DNA of 64,000 bases. It comes from Labrys miyagiensis. Its GTDB lineage: Bacteria > Pseudomonadota > Alphaproteobacteria > Rhizobiales > Labraceae. The position numbers and the translations under genes are program-made. A model generated the notes under the pieces. The model was given only the letters and a program-made list of their open reading frames with translations. It was not told where the DNA came from and searched no databases. Of this stretch, positions 55,565-64,000 are shown piece by piece (within the stretch, counting starts at the first letter, position 1; each line of letters starts with the position of its first letter). The DNA is taken from assembly GCF_030160835.1 (NCBI RefSeq), contig NZ_BSPC01000015.1, forward strand, positions 248,001 through 312,000. The letters run 5' to 3'.

Positions 55565-55858
55565 CTATTGGTCGGAGCCCTGCTTGTTCTTGAGTGCCCT
55601 AACGCTCATCATGCCCTGCTTGCAGGCAGCGCTGAGTTCGTCCTTGTGGCTGATCAGGCACTGCACGATCCGGCCATTGCCCTTTTCGACATTGCTGCAG
55701 AATTTTCGGTACTCCGGCAGGCAGGGCTTGAGCATCGAACGCGCCTGGCTCTTCATCTCCGGCGACATCTGCGGAAAAGCGCTCGTCGGCAGCAGCAGGA
55801 CGAGGGCACCGAGGGCGAGACCCGCAATCGTCAGGGTGCGGGTGAGAGATCCGTTCAT
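55565..55858 (-). CDS. Small secreted cysteine-rich-repeat protein
   Basis: A 97-residue protein with a signal peptide (ending in SAFPQ), followed by one cysteine-rich repeat of the GLG1-like type: LKPCLPEYRKFCSNVEKG and then IVQCLISHKDELSAACK. Four cysteines are spaced as in Golgi apparatus protein repeats. Its ATG is one base past the stop of the sterol desaturase-family gene, so translation is coupled. It may be periplasmic. Confidence 0.7.
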   Translation of the reverse strand: MNGSLTRTLTIAGLALGALVLLLPTSAFPQMSPEMKSQARSMLKPCLPEYRKFCSNVEKGNGRIVQCLISHKDELSAACKQGMMSVRALKNKQGSDQ

Positions 55859-55859
55859 G

Positions 55860-56765
55860 TCATTCTCCAGACAGGCGAGGCGGGTGGTTGAAAAGGGAAG
55901 CGGTCACGTCGCGGCGTGGCTTGCGCGAACGTGGGGCGCCAGGTGGAGCAAAGAGGGCTCGCCAACGCTCCGGCCATGAGGAACCTCTGTAGAAATCTCC
56001 GAACATCGCAGCCCACTCGCCGAGAGCGATGCGCAGCGGGTTCAGGCTCGGAGGAACCCCGAGGAGGCCATAGCGCAGCGGCCGGTCCTTCGGGGCCTCG
56101 GCGAATGTGCCGAAGAGCCGGTCGAAGACGATCAGGATGCCGCCGTAATTCTTGTCGAGGCAGGAGCGGTTGCAGGCGTGGTGCACGCGATGATGCGCTG
56201 GCGTGTTCAGCACCCATTCCAGCGGGCCGAGCTTCGGCGAGAGCTCCGTGTGGATGAAGAATTGGTACATCAGGTTCACCCCCAGCATGGCCACGATGGC
56301 AAGGGGATGAAAGCCGAGCAGGGCCAGCGGCAGGAAGAACAGGAAATTGCCGGAAATGTTGCCGGTCCAGCCCAGGCGGATCGCGGCCGTCAGGTTCATT
56401 TTGGTGGTCGAGTGATGCACGCAATGCGTGGCCCACATCCAACGGATGCGATGGGAGGCACGATGATGCCAGTAATAGAGGAATTCGCTGCCGATGAAGA
56501 GCGCGGCCAGGGCATACGGGCTGGTCTGCTCGAAGTCGAACAGGCGGTGCTCATAGACGAAGACGAAGGGCATGGCGATCACCACGGCCTCGATGCCCCG
56601 CATCAGGTTCTGCCCCAATGCGACGCCCAATGTGGCGGCGCTCTCCTTGAGATCGTGGGTCTCATGGCCGGCAAGCCGGCCGAGGGCATATTCCAGCACC
56701 ATGAAACCGATAGCGGTGACGAGAATGATCAGGCGGACTTCCAGGGCGAAGGTATGAGCCAACAT
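55860..56765 (-). CDS. Sterol desaturase/fatty acid hydroxylase superfamily protein
   Basis: A 301-residue integral membrane di-iron protein. The histidine clusters are HHRASH near residue 98, HHSTTK near residue 112, and HHRVHHACN near residue 190, in the order and spacing of the superfamily, with membrane helices before and between. Substrates in bacteria include hopanoids, carotenoids or fatty acyl chains. There is no obvious lipid operon around it; the cysteine-rich secreted protein follows by translational coupling. Confidence 0.86.
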   Translation of the reverse strand: MLAHTFALEVRLIILVTAIGFMVLEYALGRLAGHETHDLKESAATLGVALGQNLMRGIEAVVIAMPFVFVYEHRLFDFEQTSPYALAALFIGSEFLYYWHHRASHRIRWMWATHCVHHSTTKMNLTAAIRLGWTGNISGNFLFFLPLALLGFHPLAIVAMLGVNLMYQFFIHTELSPKLGPLEWVLNTPAHHRVHHACNRSCLDKNYGGILIVFDRLFGTFAEAPKDRPLRYGLLGVPPSLNPLRIALGEWAAMFGDFYRGSSWPERWRALFAPPGAPRSRKPRRDVTASLFNHPPRLSGE

Positions 56766-56800
56766 CGGGTTACTCGAGCGACAACCGGCTGTGCATCAGA

Positions 56801-56830
56801 AAGCCGGCCCGGAACGAGATCCGGGCCGGC
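56801..56830 (-). terminator. Terminator of the Gly/Cys-rich secreted gene
   Basis: GCCGGCCCGGA-ACGAGA-TCCGGGCCGGC is a perfect 11-bp stem (56803-56830). Read on the minus strand it is followed by TTTCTGATG, seven bases after the stop of the secreted-protein gene. Confidence 0.75.
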
Positions 56831-56836
56831 CAGGCC

Positions 56837-57145
56837 TCAGTAATGGAAGGAGCCGCCATAGTCGTGGGTGTTGCCGTGCGGGCCGGTGAACTCGCCGTTC
56901 CAGTTGCAAGTGCCGCCGCTGCAGGTGGCCTGACCCTGACGGCTCCAGCTGTTGCCGCGGAAGCCGGTGCCCCCGCCTTGCCAGGAGCAGGAACCGCCGG
57001 AGCAACTGCCCGAACTGCCCCAGCTTGTGGTGCCACGCGGGCCGGTGACGGAATGTGAGCGGCTCCAGGAACCGGCATTGGCGTCCGCGATGGCGGCGAC
57101 GGACAGGATGGCGGCAAGGGCAGGAATGGCGATAAGCCTCGTCAT
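56837..57145 (-). CDS. Small secreted Gly/Ser/Cys-rich protein
   Basis: A 102-residue protein with a signal peptide (MTRLIAIPALAAILSVAAIA). The mature part has two imperfect copies of CSGGxCxWxGxxTG and adjacent TGPRGTT/TGPHGNT motifs. AAGGAGAGAG precedes ATG 57145. The pattern looks like a surface or periplasmic structural protein. No family is recognised. It is near, and divergent from, the response regulator gene at 57330. Confidence 0.65.
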   Translation of the reverse strand: MTRLIAIPALAAILSVAAIADANAGSWSRSHSVTGPRGTTSWGSSGSCSGGSCSWQGGGTGFRGNSWSRQGQATCSGGTCNWNGEFTGPHGNTHDYGGSFHY

Positions 57146-57329
57146 GAACTCTCTCCTTGTTCGGGGAAGGGCGCTGCGCGCCGGGAACCAGGGGAGGTTG
57201 CGGTGGACATGTCGATACCGTTTCACCACTACACAACTTTTGTTATCGATTGATCGCCCGCGTGTAACGATTTGTAAAAACGGGCGTCGCTGTCTTGCTG
57301 GCCGCTCCGCTCTGTTGAAGACTGGCGCT

Positions 57330-58052
57330 ATGAAGGACGCAGCGAACCTTGTTCTCATCGTCGAGGACGACCCGGAAATCAGCCGCCTGGTCGCGGATTT
57401 CCTGCGCCGCGAGGGCTTTGCCGTCGAGGTGGCCGAGGACGGCCGGGCGATGGATCTGGTGCTGCAGCGCGAACGCCCGGACCTGATCGTGCTCGACCTG
57501 ATGCTGCCGGGTGAGGATGGCCTGTCGATCTGCCGCCGCCTCAGGGCTGCGAATACCATCCCCATCCTGATGCTCACGGCCAAGAGCGATGAGATCGACC
57601 GGGTGGTCGGCCTCGAAATGGGCGCCGACGATTATCTCGCCAAGCCCTTCGGCCCTCGCGAGCTCCTGGCCCGCATCCGGGCGATCCTGCGCCGGATGCA
57701 GATCAGCCAGCCTCAGATCGCCAGCCGCCGCTATGCCTTCGACCGTTTCATCCTCGACATCGATGCGCGCAGCTTCCATGAGGTCGAGAATGACGGTAGC
57801 CCCATCGCCCTGACCAGCGCGGAATTCGACCTGCTCGCCTGTTTCATCCAGCGCCCGCGCCGGGTGTTGAGCCGTGAGCAGATCCTCGACTGGACGCGGG
57901 GGCGCTCGGCCGATCCTTTCGACCGCACCGTCGACATGCTGGTCTCGCGCTTGCGCAAGAAGCTGGAGGCCGCGAGCCCCGGCTCCAACCTGTTTTCCAC
58001 CATCCGAAACGGCGGCTATCTCTTCACTGCGCCGGTGAAGCAGATCCAATGA
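57330..58052 (+). CDS. OmpR-family response regulator
   Basis: A 240-residue two-domain regulator. The receiver domain has the acidic pair in VEDDPE, the phospho-acceptor Asp in LIVLDLMLPG (about residue 54), the conserved LMLTAKSD Thr/Lys region, and a winged-helix effector domain (about 130-235) with VSRLRKKL. ATG 57330 is the first Met after the upstream open frame. Its stop overlaps the histidine kinase start by four bases. Confidence 0.93.
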   Translation: MKDAANLVLIVEDDPEISRLVADFLRREGFAVEVAEDGRAMDLVLQRERPDLIVLDLMLPGEDGLSICRRLRAANTIPILMLTAKSDEIDRVVGLEMGADDYLAKPFGPRELLARIRAILRRMQISQPQIASRRYAFDRFILDIDARSFHEVENDGSPIALTSAEFDLLACFIQRPRRVLSREQILDWTRGRSADPFDRTVDMLVSRLRKKLEAASPGSNLFSTIRNGGYLFTAPVKQIQ

Positions 58053-59407
58053 TGCTACGCTTTACCTTGGCGACACGCATGGCGCTGATCATCCTGGTCG
58101 GCTTGATCGCGGTCTGGATCGTGCTGCTGGCGAGTCATTACTGGGCGCGCGGCCACGGCATGGAGAGCGCGCGGCCGCCGCCGGCGCGCATTGCGGCGCT
58201 GGTGGAATTGCTGGAAGGCGCGGATAGCCGGCAGGCGCCTCTGATCCTGGCGGCCGCGACCACTGCTACCTTCGAGCCGAGCCTGGTCTCCGCCGGCAGC
58301 GATGCCGATACTTTCCTTCCCTCTGTCGATACCAGCGAGCGCGGGCCCTATGAACAGGTCCTCGGCGGGCGTCCGTTGACGCTGACGATCTCGCCCGATC
58401 TTTCCTTTGGCCACCGCCTGCGCCGGCTGGCCGCCCTGGCCAATAACGGCTTGGAGTTCCGCATCGGCCTGAAGACAGGCCGGACCCTGGTGATCGACAC
58501 CAGAAGCCCGGTTGCGGTGAACCGCTTCGGCCTGCCCGTTGGTTTCGTGGCCGGCCTGCTCGGCACGGTGATCGCCTTGCTTGCGCTTCTGGTGATGCAG
58601 CGCGAGACCAAGCCGCTGGTGCGCCTGGCCGCCGCCGTCGATCGGGTCGATCTTTCCAATGCGCCGGTGCCCTTGCCACAACCGAGGGGTAGCGCCCCGG
58701 AGATTCGCGCCGTCATCAACGCCTTCAACCGGCTGCAGGGGCGCCTCACGGGCATGATGCGCGCGCGCATGGCGCTGATCGGCGGCATTTCCCACGACGT
58801 GCGCACTTTCGCCACGCGGCTGCGACTGCGGGCGGATTTCATACCAGAGGAGACGGAACGCCAACGAGCCATCGCCGATATCGACGACATGGTGCGGCTG
58901 CTTGACGATGCGCTGCTCTCGAGCCGGGCAGGGGCGGGCGAGCTCTCTCAGGAGATCGTCGACTTCCAGGAGATCGTTCGGGCAGAGGTCGCTGATCGAA
59001 AGGCGTCTGGTGCGCGCATCGTCTTCGCACCGGGAACTGGCATCGAGGGCGCGAATGTGCTCGGTGACAGGCTGGCCTTGCGCCGCATCGTCGCCAATGT
59101 CGCCGACAATGCGCTGAAATATGGCCAGGCGGCGCAAGTACAGACCCTGCGCGACGGAGAAACGATTGTCCTCATCGTCGATGACGAGGGGCCAGGTATT
59201 CCACCCGACCACCGGGAGATTCTGCTGGAGCCCTTCAGCCGGCTCGAAACCTCGCGCAGCCGCGGCACTGGCGGGGCAGGTCTGGGGCTGGCCATCGTGC
59301 GCACGCTGGCCGAAGCCCATGACGGCACGGTCGAGATTTCGGACGCCCCTGGCCGGGGCGCCCGTGTGAGCGTCAGGCTGCCCCTGTTCGACAAGGGCAG
59401 GAACTGA
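58049..59407 (+). CDS. Sensor histidine kinase (EnvZ-like)
   Basis: A 452-residue membrane kinase. Two transmembrane helices (about residues 13-35 and 168-190) flank a ~130-residue periplasmic sensor, then HAMP, the H-box ISHDVRTFATRL (phospho-His near residue 250), an N-box DNALKYG and the G-boxes DEGPGIP and GLGLAIV. The H-box has Phe where Pro is more usual. It pairs with the preceding OmpR-type regulator; stimulus unknown. Its stop touches that of the convergent aldo-keto reductase gene. Confidence 0.92.
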   Translation: MMLRFTLATRMALIILVGLIAVWIVLLASHYWARGHGMESARPPPARIAALVELLEGADSRQAPLILAAATTATFEPSLVSAGSDADTFLPSVDTSERGPYEQVLGGRPLTLTISPDLSFGHRLRRLAALANNGLEFRIGLKTGRTLVIDTRSPVAVNRFGLPVGFVAGLLGTVIALLALLVMQRETKPLVRLAAAVDRVDLSNAPVPLPQPRGSAPEIRAVINAFNRLQGRLTGMMRARMALIGGISHDVRTFATRLRLRADFIPEETERQRAIADIDDMVRLLDDALLSSRAGAGELSQEIVDFQEIVRAEVADRKASGARIVFAPGTGIEGANVLGDRLALRRIVANVADNALKYGQAAQVQTLRDGETIVLIVDDEGPGIPPDHREILLEPFSRLETSRSRGTGGAGLGLAIVRTLAEAHDGTVEISDAPGRGARVSVRLPLFDKGRN

Positions 59408-60433
59408 TCACACCGGCGCCGGATTGCGTTCGGTAAAGCCGCGCTGGTGCCAATAGGGATAGGGCAGGGTGACGGTGCTGGCCTCGTCAAGCTTGGCGAT
59501 CTGCTCCGGTGTCAGGGACCAGCCGACAGCGCCCAGGTTCTCGCGCAGTTGCGCCTCGTCGCGGGCGCCGACGATGATGGTCGCCACGGTCGGGCGGTGC
59601 AGCAGCCAGTTCAGCGCGATCTGTGGCACGCTCTTGCCGGTCTCGGCGGCGACGGCATCGAGCGCATCGACCACGCGATAGAGCAGCTCGTCCGGCACGG
59701 GCGGGCCGTTCTCGGCCGTCGTGTGCAGGCGGCTGCGCTCAGGCAACGGTGCGCCGCGACGCAGCTTGCCGGTGAGGCGGCCCCAGCCGAGCGGGCTCCA
59801 CACCAGGGCCGAGACCCCCTGGTCGAGGCCGAGCGGCATCAGCTCCCACTCATAGTCGCGGCCGACCAGCGAGTAGTAGGCTTGGTGCGCGACATAGCGC
59901 GGCAGGCCGTAGCGGTCGGACGTGTCGAGCGATTTCTGCAGGTGCCAGCCCGAGAAGTTGGAAACGCCGATATAGCGGATCTTGCCGGCGCGGATGAGCG
60001 TGTCGAGCGTGTAGAGCACCTCGTCCACCGGCGTCATGGCGTCGAAGCCGTGGAGCTGGAACAGATCGATATAATCGGTGCCGAGGCGCTTCAGCGACTT
60101 CTCGATCGTCTGGGTGAGGTGGAAGCGCGAGGAGCCGACATCGTTGGGCCCGTCGCCGGAGCGGAAGGTCGCCTTGGTGGAAATCAGCACCTTGTCACGG
60201 CGCCCGGCAATCGCCTTGCCGAGCACCTCTTCCGCGAGACCATTCGAATAGACATCGGCGCTGTCGAACATGGTGACGCCGGCATTGATGCAGATGTCGA
60301 TGAGATGCCGCGCCCCGTCGGCATCGGTGTTGCCCCAGGCCTTGAAGAACTCATTGCCGCCGCCGAACGTGCCGGTGCCGAGGCTCAGGACGGGGACCTT
60401 GAACCCCGAACCACCCAGTTGACGATATTCCAT
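59408..60433 (-). CDS. Aldo/keto reductase
   Basis: A 341-residue TIM-barrel NADPH-dependent reductase. The catalytic tetrad is indicated by DSADVYSNGLAEE (Asp and Tyr) and the Lys in ISTKATF, with a His in LFQLHGFD. A C-terminal cofactor loop IIVGARDEAQL is present. ATG 60433, preceded by GAGGA, is chosen over 60445. It is opposite the HxlR regulator with a symmetric operator between them. Confidence 0.9.
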   Translation of the reverse strand: MEYRQLGGSGFKVPVLSLGTGTFGGGNEFFKAWGNTDADGARHLIDICINAGVTMFDSADVYSNGLAEEVLGKAIAGRRDKVLISTKATFRSGDGPNDVGSSRFHLTQTIEKSLKRLGTDYIDLFQLHGFDAMTPVDEVLYTLDTLIRAGKIRYIGVSNFSGWHLQKSLDTSDRYGLPRYVAHQAYYSLVGRDYEWELMPLGLDQGVSALVWSPLGWGRLTGKLRRGAPLPERSRLHTTAENGPPVPDELLYRVVDALDAVAAETGKSVPQIALNWLLHRPTVATIIVGARDEAQLRENLGAVGWSLTPEQIAKLDEASTVTLPYPYWHQRGFTERNPAPV

Positions 60434-60580
60434 TTCAATCCTCATTCACGATCGTGATTCACCTTGGCAGGTGTTCAGGTCCATCCGGCAGACGGGCACG
60501 AAATCGCTGCTTCTGTGTTTCTGCCCAGAGACCATGCTGTGACATGACCATGCCTGGGACATCGCTTGTGGTGTGGCGTT

Positions 60581-60607
60581 ATGCTAGTCTCGAATGAAGA
60601 CCAGCAT
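60581..60607. promoter_or_regulatory. Operator between aldo/keto reductase and HxlR genes
   Basis: ATGCTAGTCT-CGAATGA-AGACCAGCAT is a 10-bp inverted repeat with one mismatch. It sits 18 bases before the HxlR start and upstream of the divergent reductase. It is a plausible HxlR dimer site. Confidence 0.55.
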
Positions 60608-60624
60608 CAAGAGTGAGAGTGAAT

Positions 60625-61044
60625 ATGTCTGCACGGGAAACGGCTCTGGCCCGTCTCATGCCTGCGGCGGAGCCGATTAGGCTGGCCCGCGGCAAGCGCC
60701 CGCGCCCCGAATGCGCCATTCGCGATATACTCGATCGCATCGGGGATAAATGGAGCTATCTCCTGATCATGACATTGGCGCAACGCCCGCACCGTTTTGG
60801 TGAGCTGCGCCGCGCCATCGACGACATTTCCCAGCGCATGCTCACAGAGACGCTTCGCAGCCTGCAGCGCGACGGGCTGATCGAGCGCACCGTCTTCCCG
60901 ACCACGCCGCCGAGCGTGGAGTACCGACTGACCGAGCGCGGCCGCTCGCTGCAGGAGCCGATGCGTGGCCTGATCGACTGGGCCGATGCCGAGATGCCAG
61001 CGATCAAGCGCTCGCGCGAGGCGTTCGACCAGACGCAGCAGTGA
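60625..61044 (+). CDS. HxlR-family transcriptional regulator
   Basis: A 139-residue winged-helix regulator. The [20 protein letters not shown] opening with a single Cys, and the [17 protein letters not shown] recognition helix plus [12 protein letters not shown] wing, are typical. HxlR proteins often sense aldehydes or electrophiles through the Cys. It is divergent from the aldo/keto reductase, which it probably controls. ATG 60625 is preferred to the GTG at 60613. Confidence 0.9.
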   Translation: MSARETALARLMPAAEPIRLARGKRPRPECAIRDILDRIGDKWSYLLIMTLAQRPHRFGELRRAIDDISQRMLTETLRSLQRDGLIERTVFPTTPPSVEYRLTERGRSLQEPMRGLIDWADAEMPAIKRSREAFDQTQQ

Positions 61045-61320
61045 GATGCGCTTTCTGCTCTCCCGATATCGGTGTCGCCAGTAGCGAGGTTTGTGCCGAT
61101 CTCCTTGCCGGGGACTGGGCGGTCGAACTGCCGTCCACATCCTCGCAAAAGTCATTTGCAAAATATGACTTTTGCGCCCGACTTTTGCGACGAAGGAAAC
61201 ACTGCGATATCGACGCTTGACTCAGTTGCGCCAAAAGTCAGGAATTTCACGAACAGCTTAGCTCTTCGGCAGACTCGCCGCCAATCAGCATTCAAAACTG
61301 ATTTTGAGATCTATGAATCG
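61045..61320. other. Non-coding stretch with repeated CAAAAGTC half-sites
   Basis: No gene; a 112-codon frame on the plus strand here is not protein-like. CGCAAAAGTCAT (61144-61155) and ATGACTTTTGCG (61165-61176) form a perfect 12-bp inverted repeat with a 9-base spacer. GACTTTTGCG recurs at 61180-61189 and CCAAAAGTCA at 61231-61240. This looks like a multi-site operator or a decayed repeat. Confidence 0.55.
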
Positions 61321-63167
<1,847 letters not shown>

Positions 63168-63202
63168 TTAATCCTATGAATGGAAGGGTCGGACGCTGTG
63201 CA

Positions 63203-63517
63203 TCAGGCCGCTTTGGCGGTAACCTTCACCTCATCGACGATGCCCATGACATCGCTCTCCTTCATGATCAGGAGATCCTGGCCGTCGATCTTGACTTCTG
63301 TACCCGACCATTTGCCGAATAGGACGATGTCGCCCGGCTTGAGGCCAATTGGAATGAGCTTGCCGGCCTCGTCGCGACCCCCAGGGCCGACGGCGATCAC
63401 TTCGCCCTCCTGAGGTTTCTCTTTCGCGGTGTCGGGAATGATGATCCCGCCTTTGGACCTATCTTCGCCTTCGAGCCGCCTGATGGCGACCCTGTCGTGC
63501 AAAGGTCGGAATGTCAT
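63203..63517 (-). CDS. groES: Co-chaperonin GroES
   Basis: A 104-residue co-chaperonin. The mobile loop region [14 protein letters not shown] binds GroEL, and the roof beta-hairpin region includes [14 protein letters not shown]. It caps the GroEL chamber. It is 47 bases upstream of groEL in one operon. The ATG is 59 bases downstream of a perfect CIRCE element. Confidence 0.97.
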   Translation of the reverse strand: MTFRPLHDRVAIRRLEGEDRSKGGIIIPDTAKEKPQEGEVIAVGPGGRDEAGKLIPIGLKPGDIVLFGKWSGTEVKIDGQDLLIMKESDVMGIVDEVKVTAKAA

Positions 63518-63575
63518 TGGGGTACCCCTTTCGGGCTGGCGCGCGTCGGCGCGCTGCCCCGTCCTTATACGCCCT

Positions 63576-63602
63576 TTAGCACTCTAGCGCTACGAGTGCT
63601 AA
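63576..63602. promoter_or_regulatory. CIRCE element (HrcA operator)
   Basis: TTAGCACTC-TAGCGCTAC-GAGTGCTAA is a perfect match to the CIRCE consensus TTAGCACTC-N9-GAGTGCTAA, upstream of groES. HrcA binding here represses groESL until heat shock. Confidence 0.97.
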
Positions 63603-63882
63603 AAGTAATTGATAAAAATATTTTTGAATTACTGAGAAAAATTTTCAGTTCATAGGCCTTTCGATTACCGAATTAAAATAATTCACTCTTGGTGAAAATT
63701 ATAGCTATTTCACGAAACAAGGAGTAATATGAGAATGTTAGGTTGTAGTGTTTGATATTTGTGAAAAATTGAATCTAAAATCCTCTTTCGAATATTTTTC
63801 TCTTCACAGATTTTAAGAATTTAGTTTCTGGCCTGGCATTCCTTGGCAGGCAAATCGCGTTGAACGCGTCGGGGTAAGCCAA
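63603..63882. other. AT-rich intergenic DNA between groES and next gene
   Basis: A 280-base stretch, strikingly AT-rich compared with the rest, no gene. It must hold the groES promoter (leftward) and that of the rightward gene. I see no clear repeat. Confidence 0.5.
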
Positions 63883-64000
63883 ATGAAACAGCATAAATTC
63901 AAGCTCGGCGAGCATGTCTCACTACGGAGCGAGCATCGCGATATGGCGGATGGTACTGGCTACGAAGTAATCCGCCTCCTGCCCGAGATATCGCCCGAAC
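63883..64000 (+). CDS. Partial small protein gene running off the right edge
   Basis: ATG 63883, after GGGGTAAGCC, starts a frame open to the window end (39 codons seen). The N-terminus MKQHKFKLGEHVSLRSEH and the YEVIRLLPE stretch resemble small conserved proteins of unknown function in Rhizobiales. The remainder is outside the window. Confidence 0.5.
   Translation, partial: MKQHKFKLGEHVSLRSEHRDMADGTGYEVIRLLPEISPE

Overview
The window is a high-GC, gene-dense chromosomal segment from an alphaproteobacterium, most likely of the order Hyphomicrobiales (Rhizobiales); I cannot name the genus. The evidence is the tig-clpP-clpX-lon order, a glnB-glnA pair behind a sigma-54-type promoter, a CIRCE-controlled groES-groEL pair, a GTTC-N7-GTTC SOS box of the alphaproteobacterial LexA type, and many small families common in rhizobia (DUF899, DUF1801, DUF4189, MmcQ/YjbR). 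There are two tRNA genes (Leu-UAG and Val-UAC), no rRNA, no CRISPR array and no recognisable intact insertion sequence or prophage.

Layout. 0.1-20 kb is accessory metabolism and regulation in short units: two coupled esterases, a divergent XRE/MmyB regulator with an SDR, a LysR regulator next to a methyltransferase, a TPR-HTH regulator between a propeller protein and a DUF899 protein, an SOS-box-preceded 2H phosphoesterase, an Ldh-type dehydrogenase, an LhgO-like oxidase, an isochorismatase/MarR pair with a clear operator, the DNA glycosylase Tag, a universal stress protein, a Nudix hydrolase and HdeD. 20-24 kb is a visibly AT-richer patch with small regulators, a VirK/YbjX (DUF535) protein and a glycosyltransferase. 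24-31 kb holds RidA, a histidine phosphatase, a broken LysR gene, glnA/glnB and the NAD(P)HX repair enzyme, with three copies of a ~103-bp intergenic repeat. 31.1-32.3 kb has no convincing gene but is full of repeats and long hairpins. 32.3-34.2 kb is a two-gene nucleic-acid repair operon: an HD-Pnk-like end-healing enzyme and an RNA ligase. 34.5-36.4 kb holds a multicopper oxidase, a zinc-ribbon pseudogene and tRNA-Leu.

36.8-43.9 kb is the protein quality-control block (trigger factor, ClpP, ClpX, Lon) closed by a strong terminator and tRNA-Val. 45-49.6 kb is a CDP-hexose operon (glucose-1-phosphate cytidylyltransferase, CDP-glucose 4,6-dehydratase, C-methyltransferase, 3,5-epimerase) that runs directly into a KirBac potassium channel and has a divergent GT61 glycosyltransferase. 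50.8-61 kb carries a ProC-like reductase, Kup, RecJ, a sterol desaturase-family protein, an OmpR/EnvZ-type two-component pair, and an aldo-keto reductase opposite its probable HxlR regulator. The window ends with the groESL operon and the start of a further small gene.

The observations most worth following are the HD-Pnk/RNA ligase operon, the apparently SOS-controlled 2H phosphoesterase, the structured repeat island at 31-32 kb, the three-copy intergenic repeat, and the CDP-sugar operon fused to a potassium channel gene.
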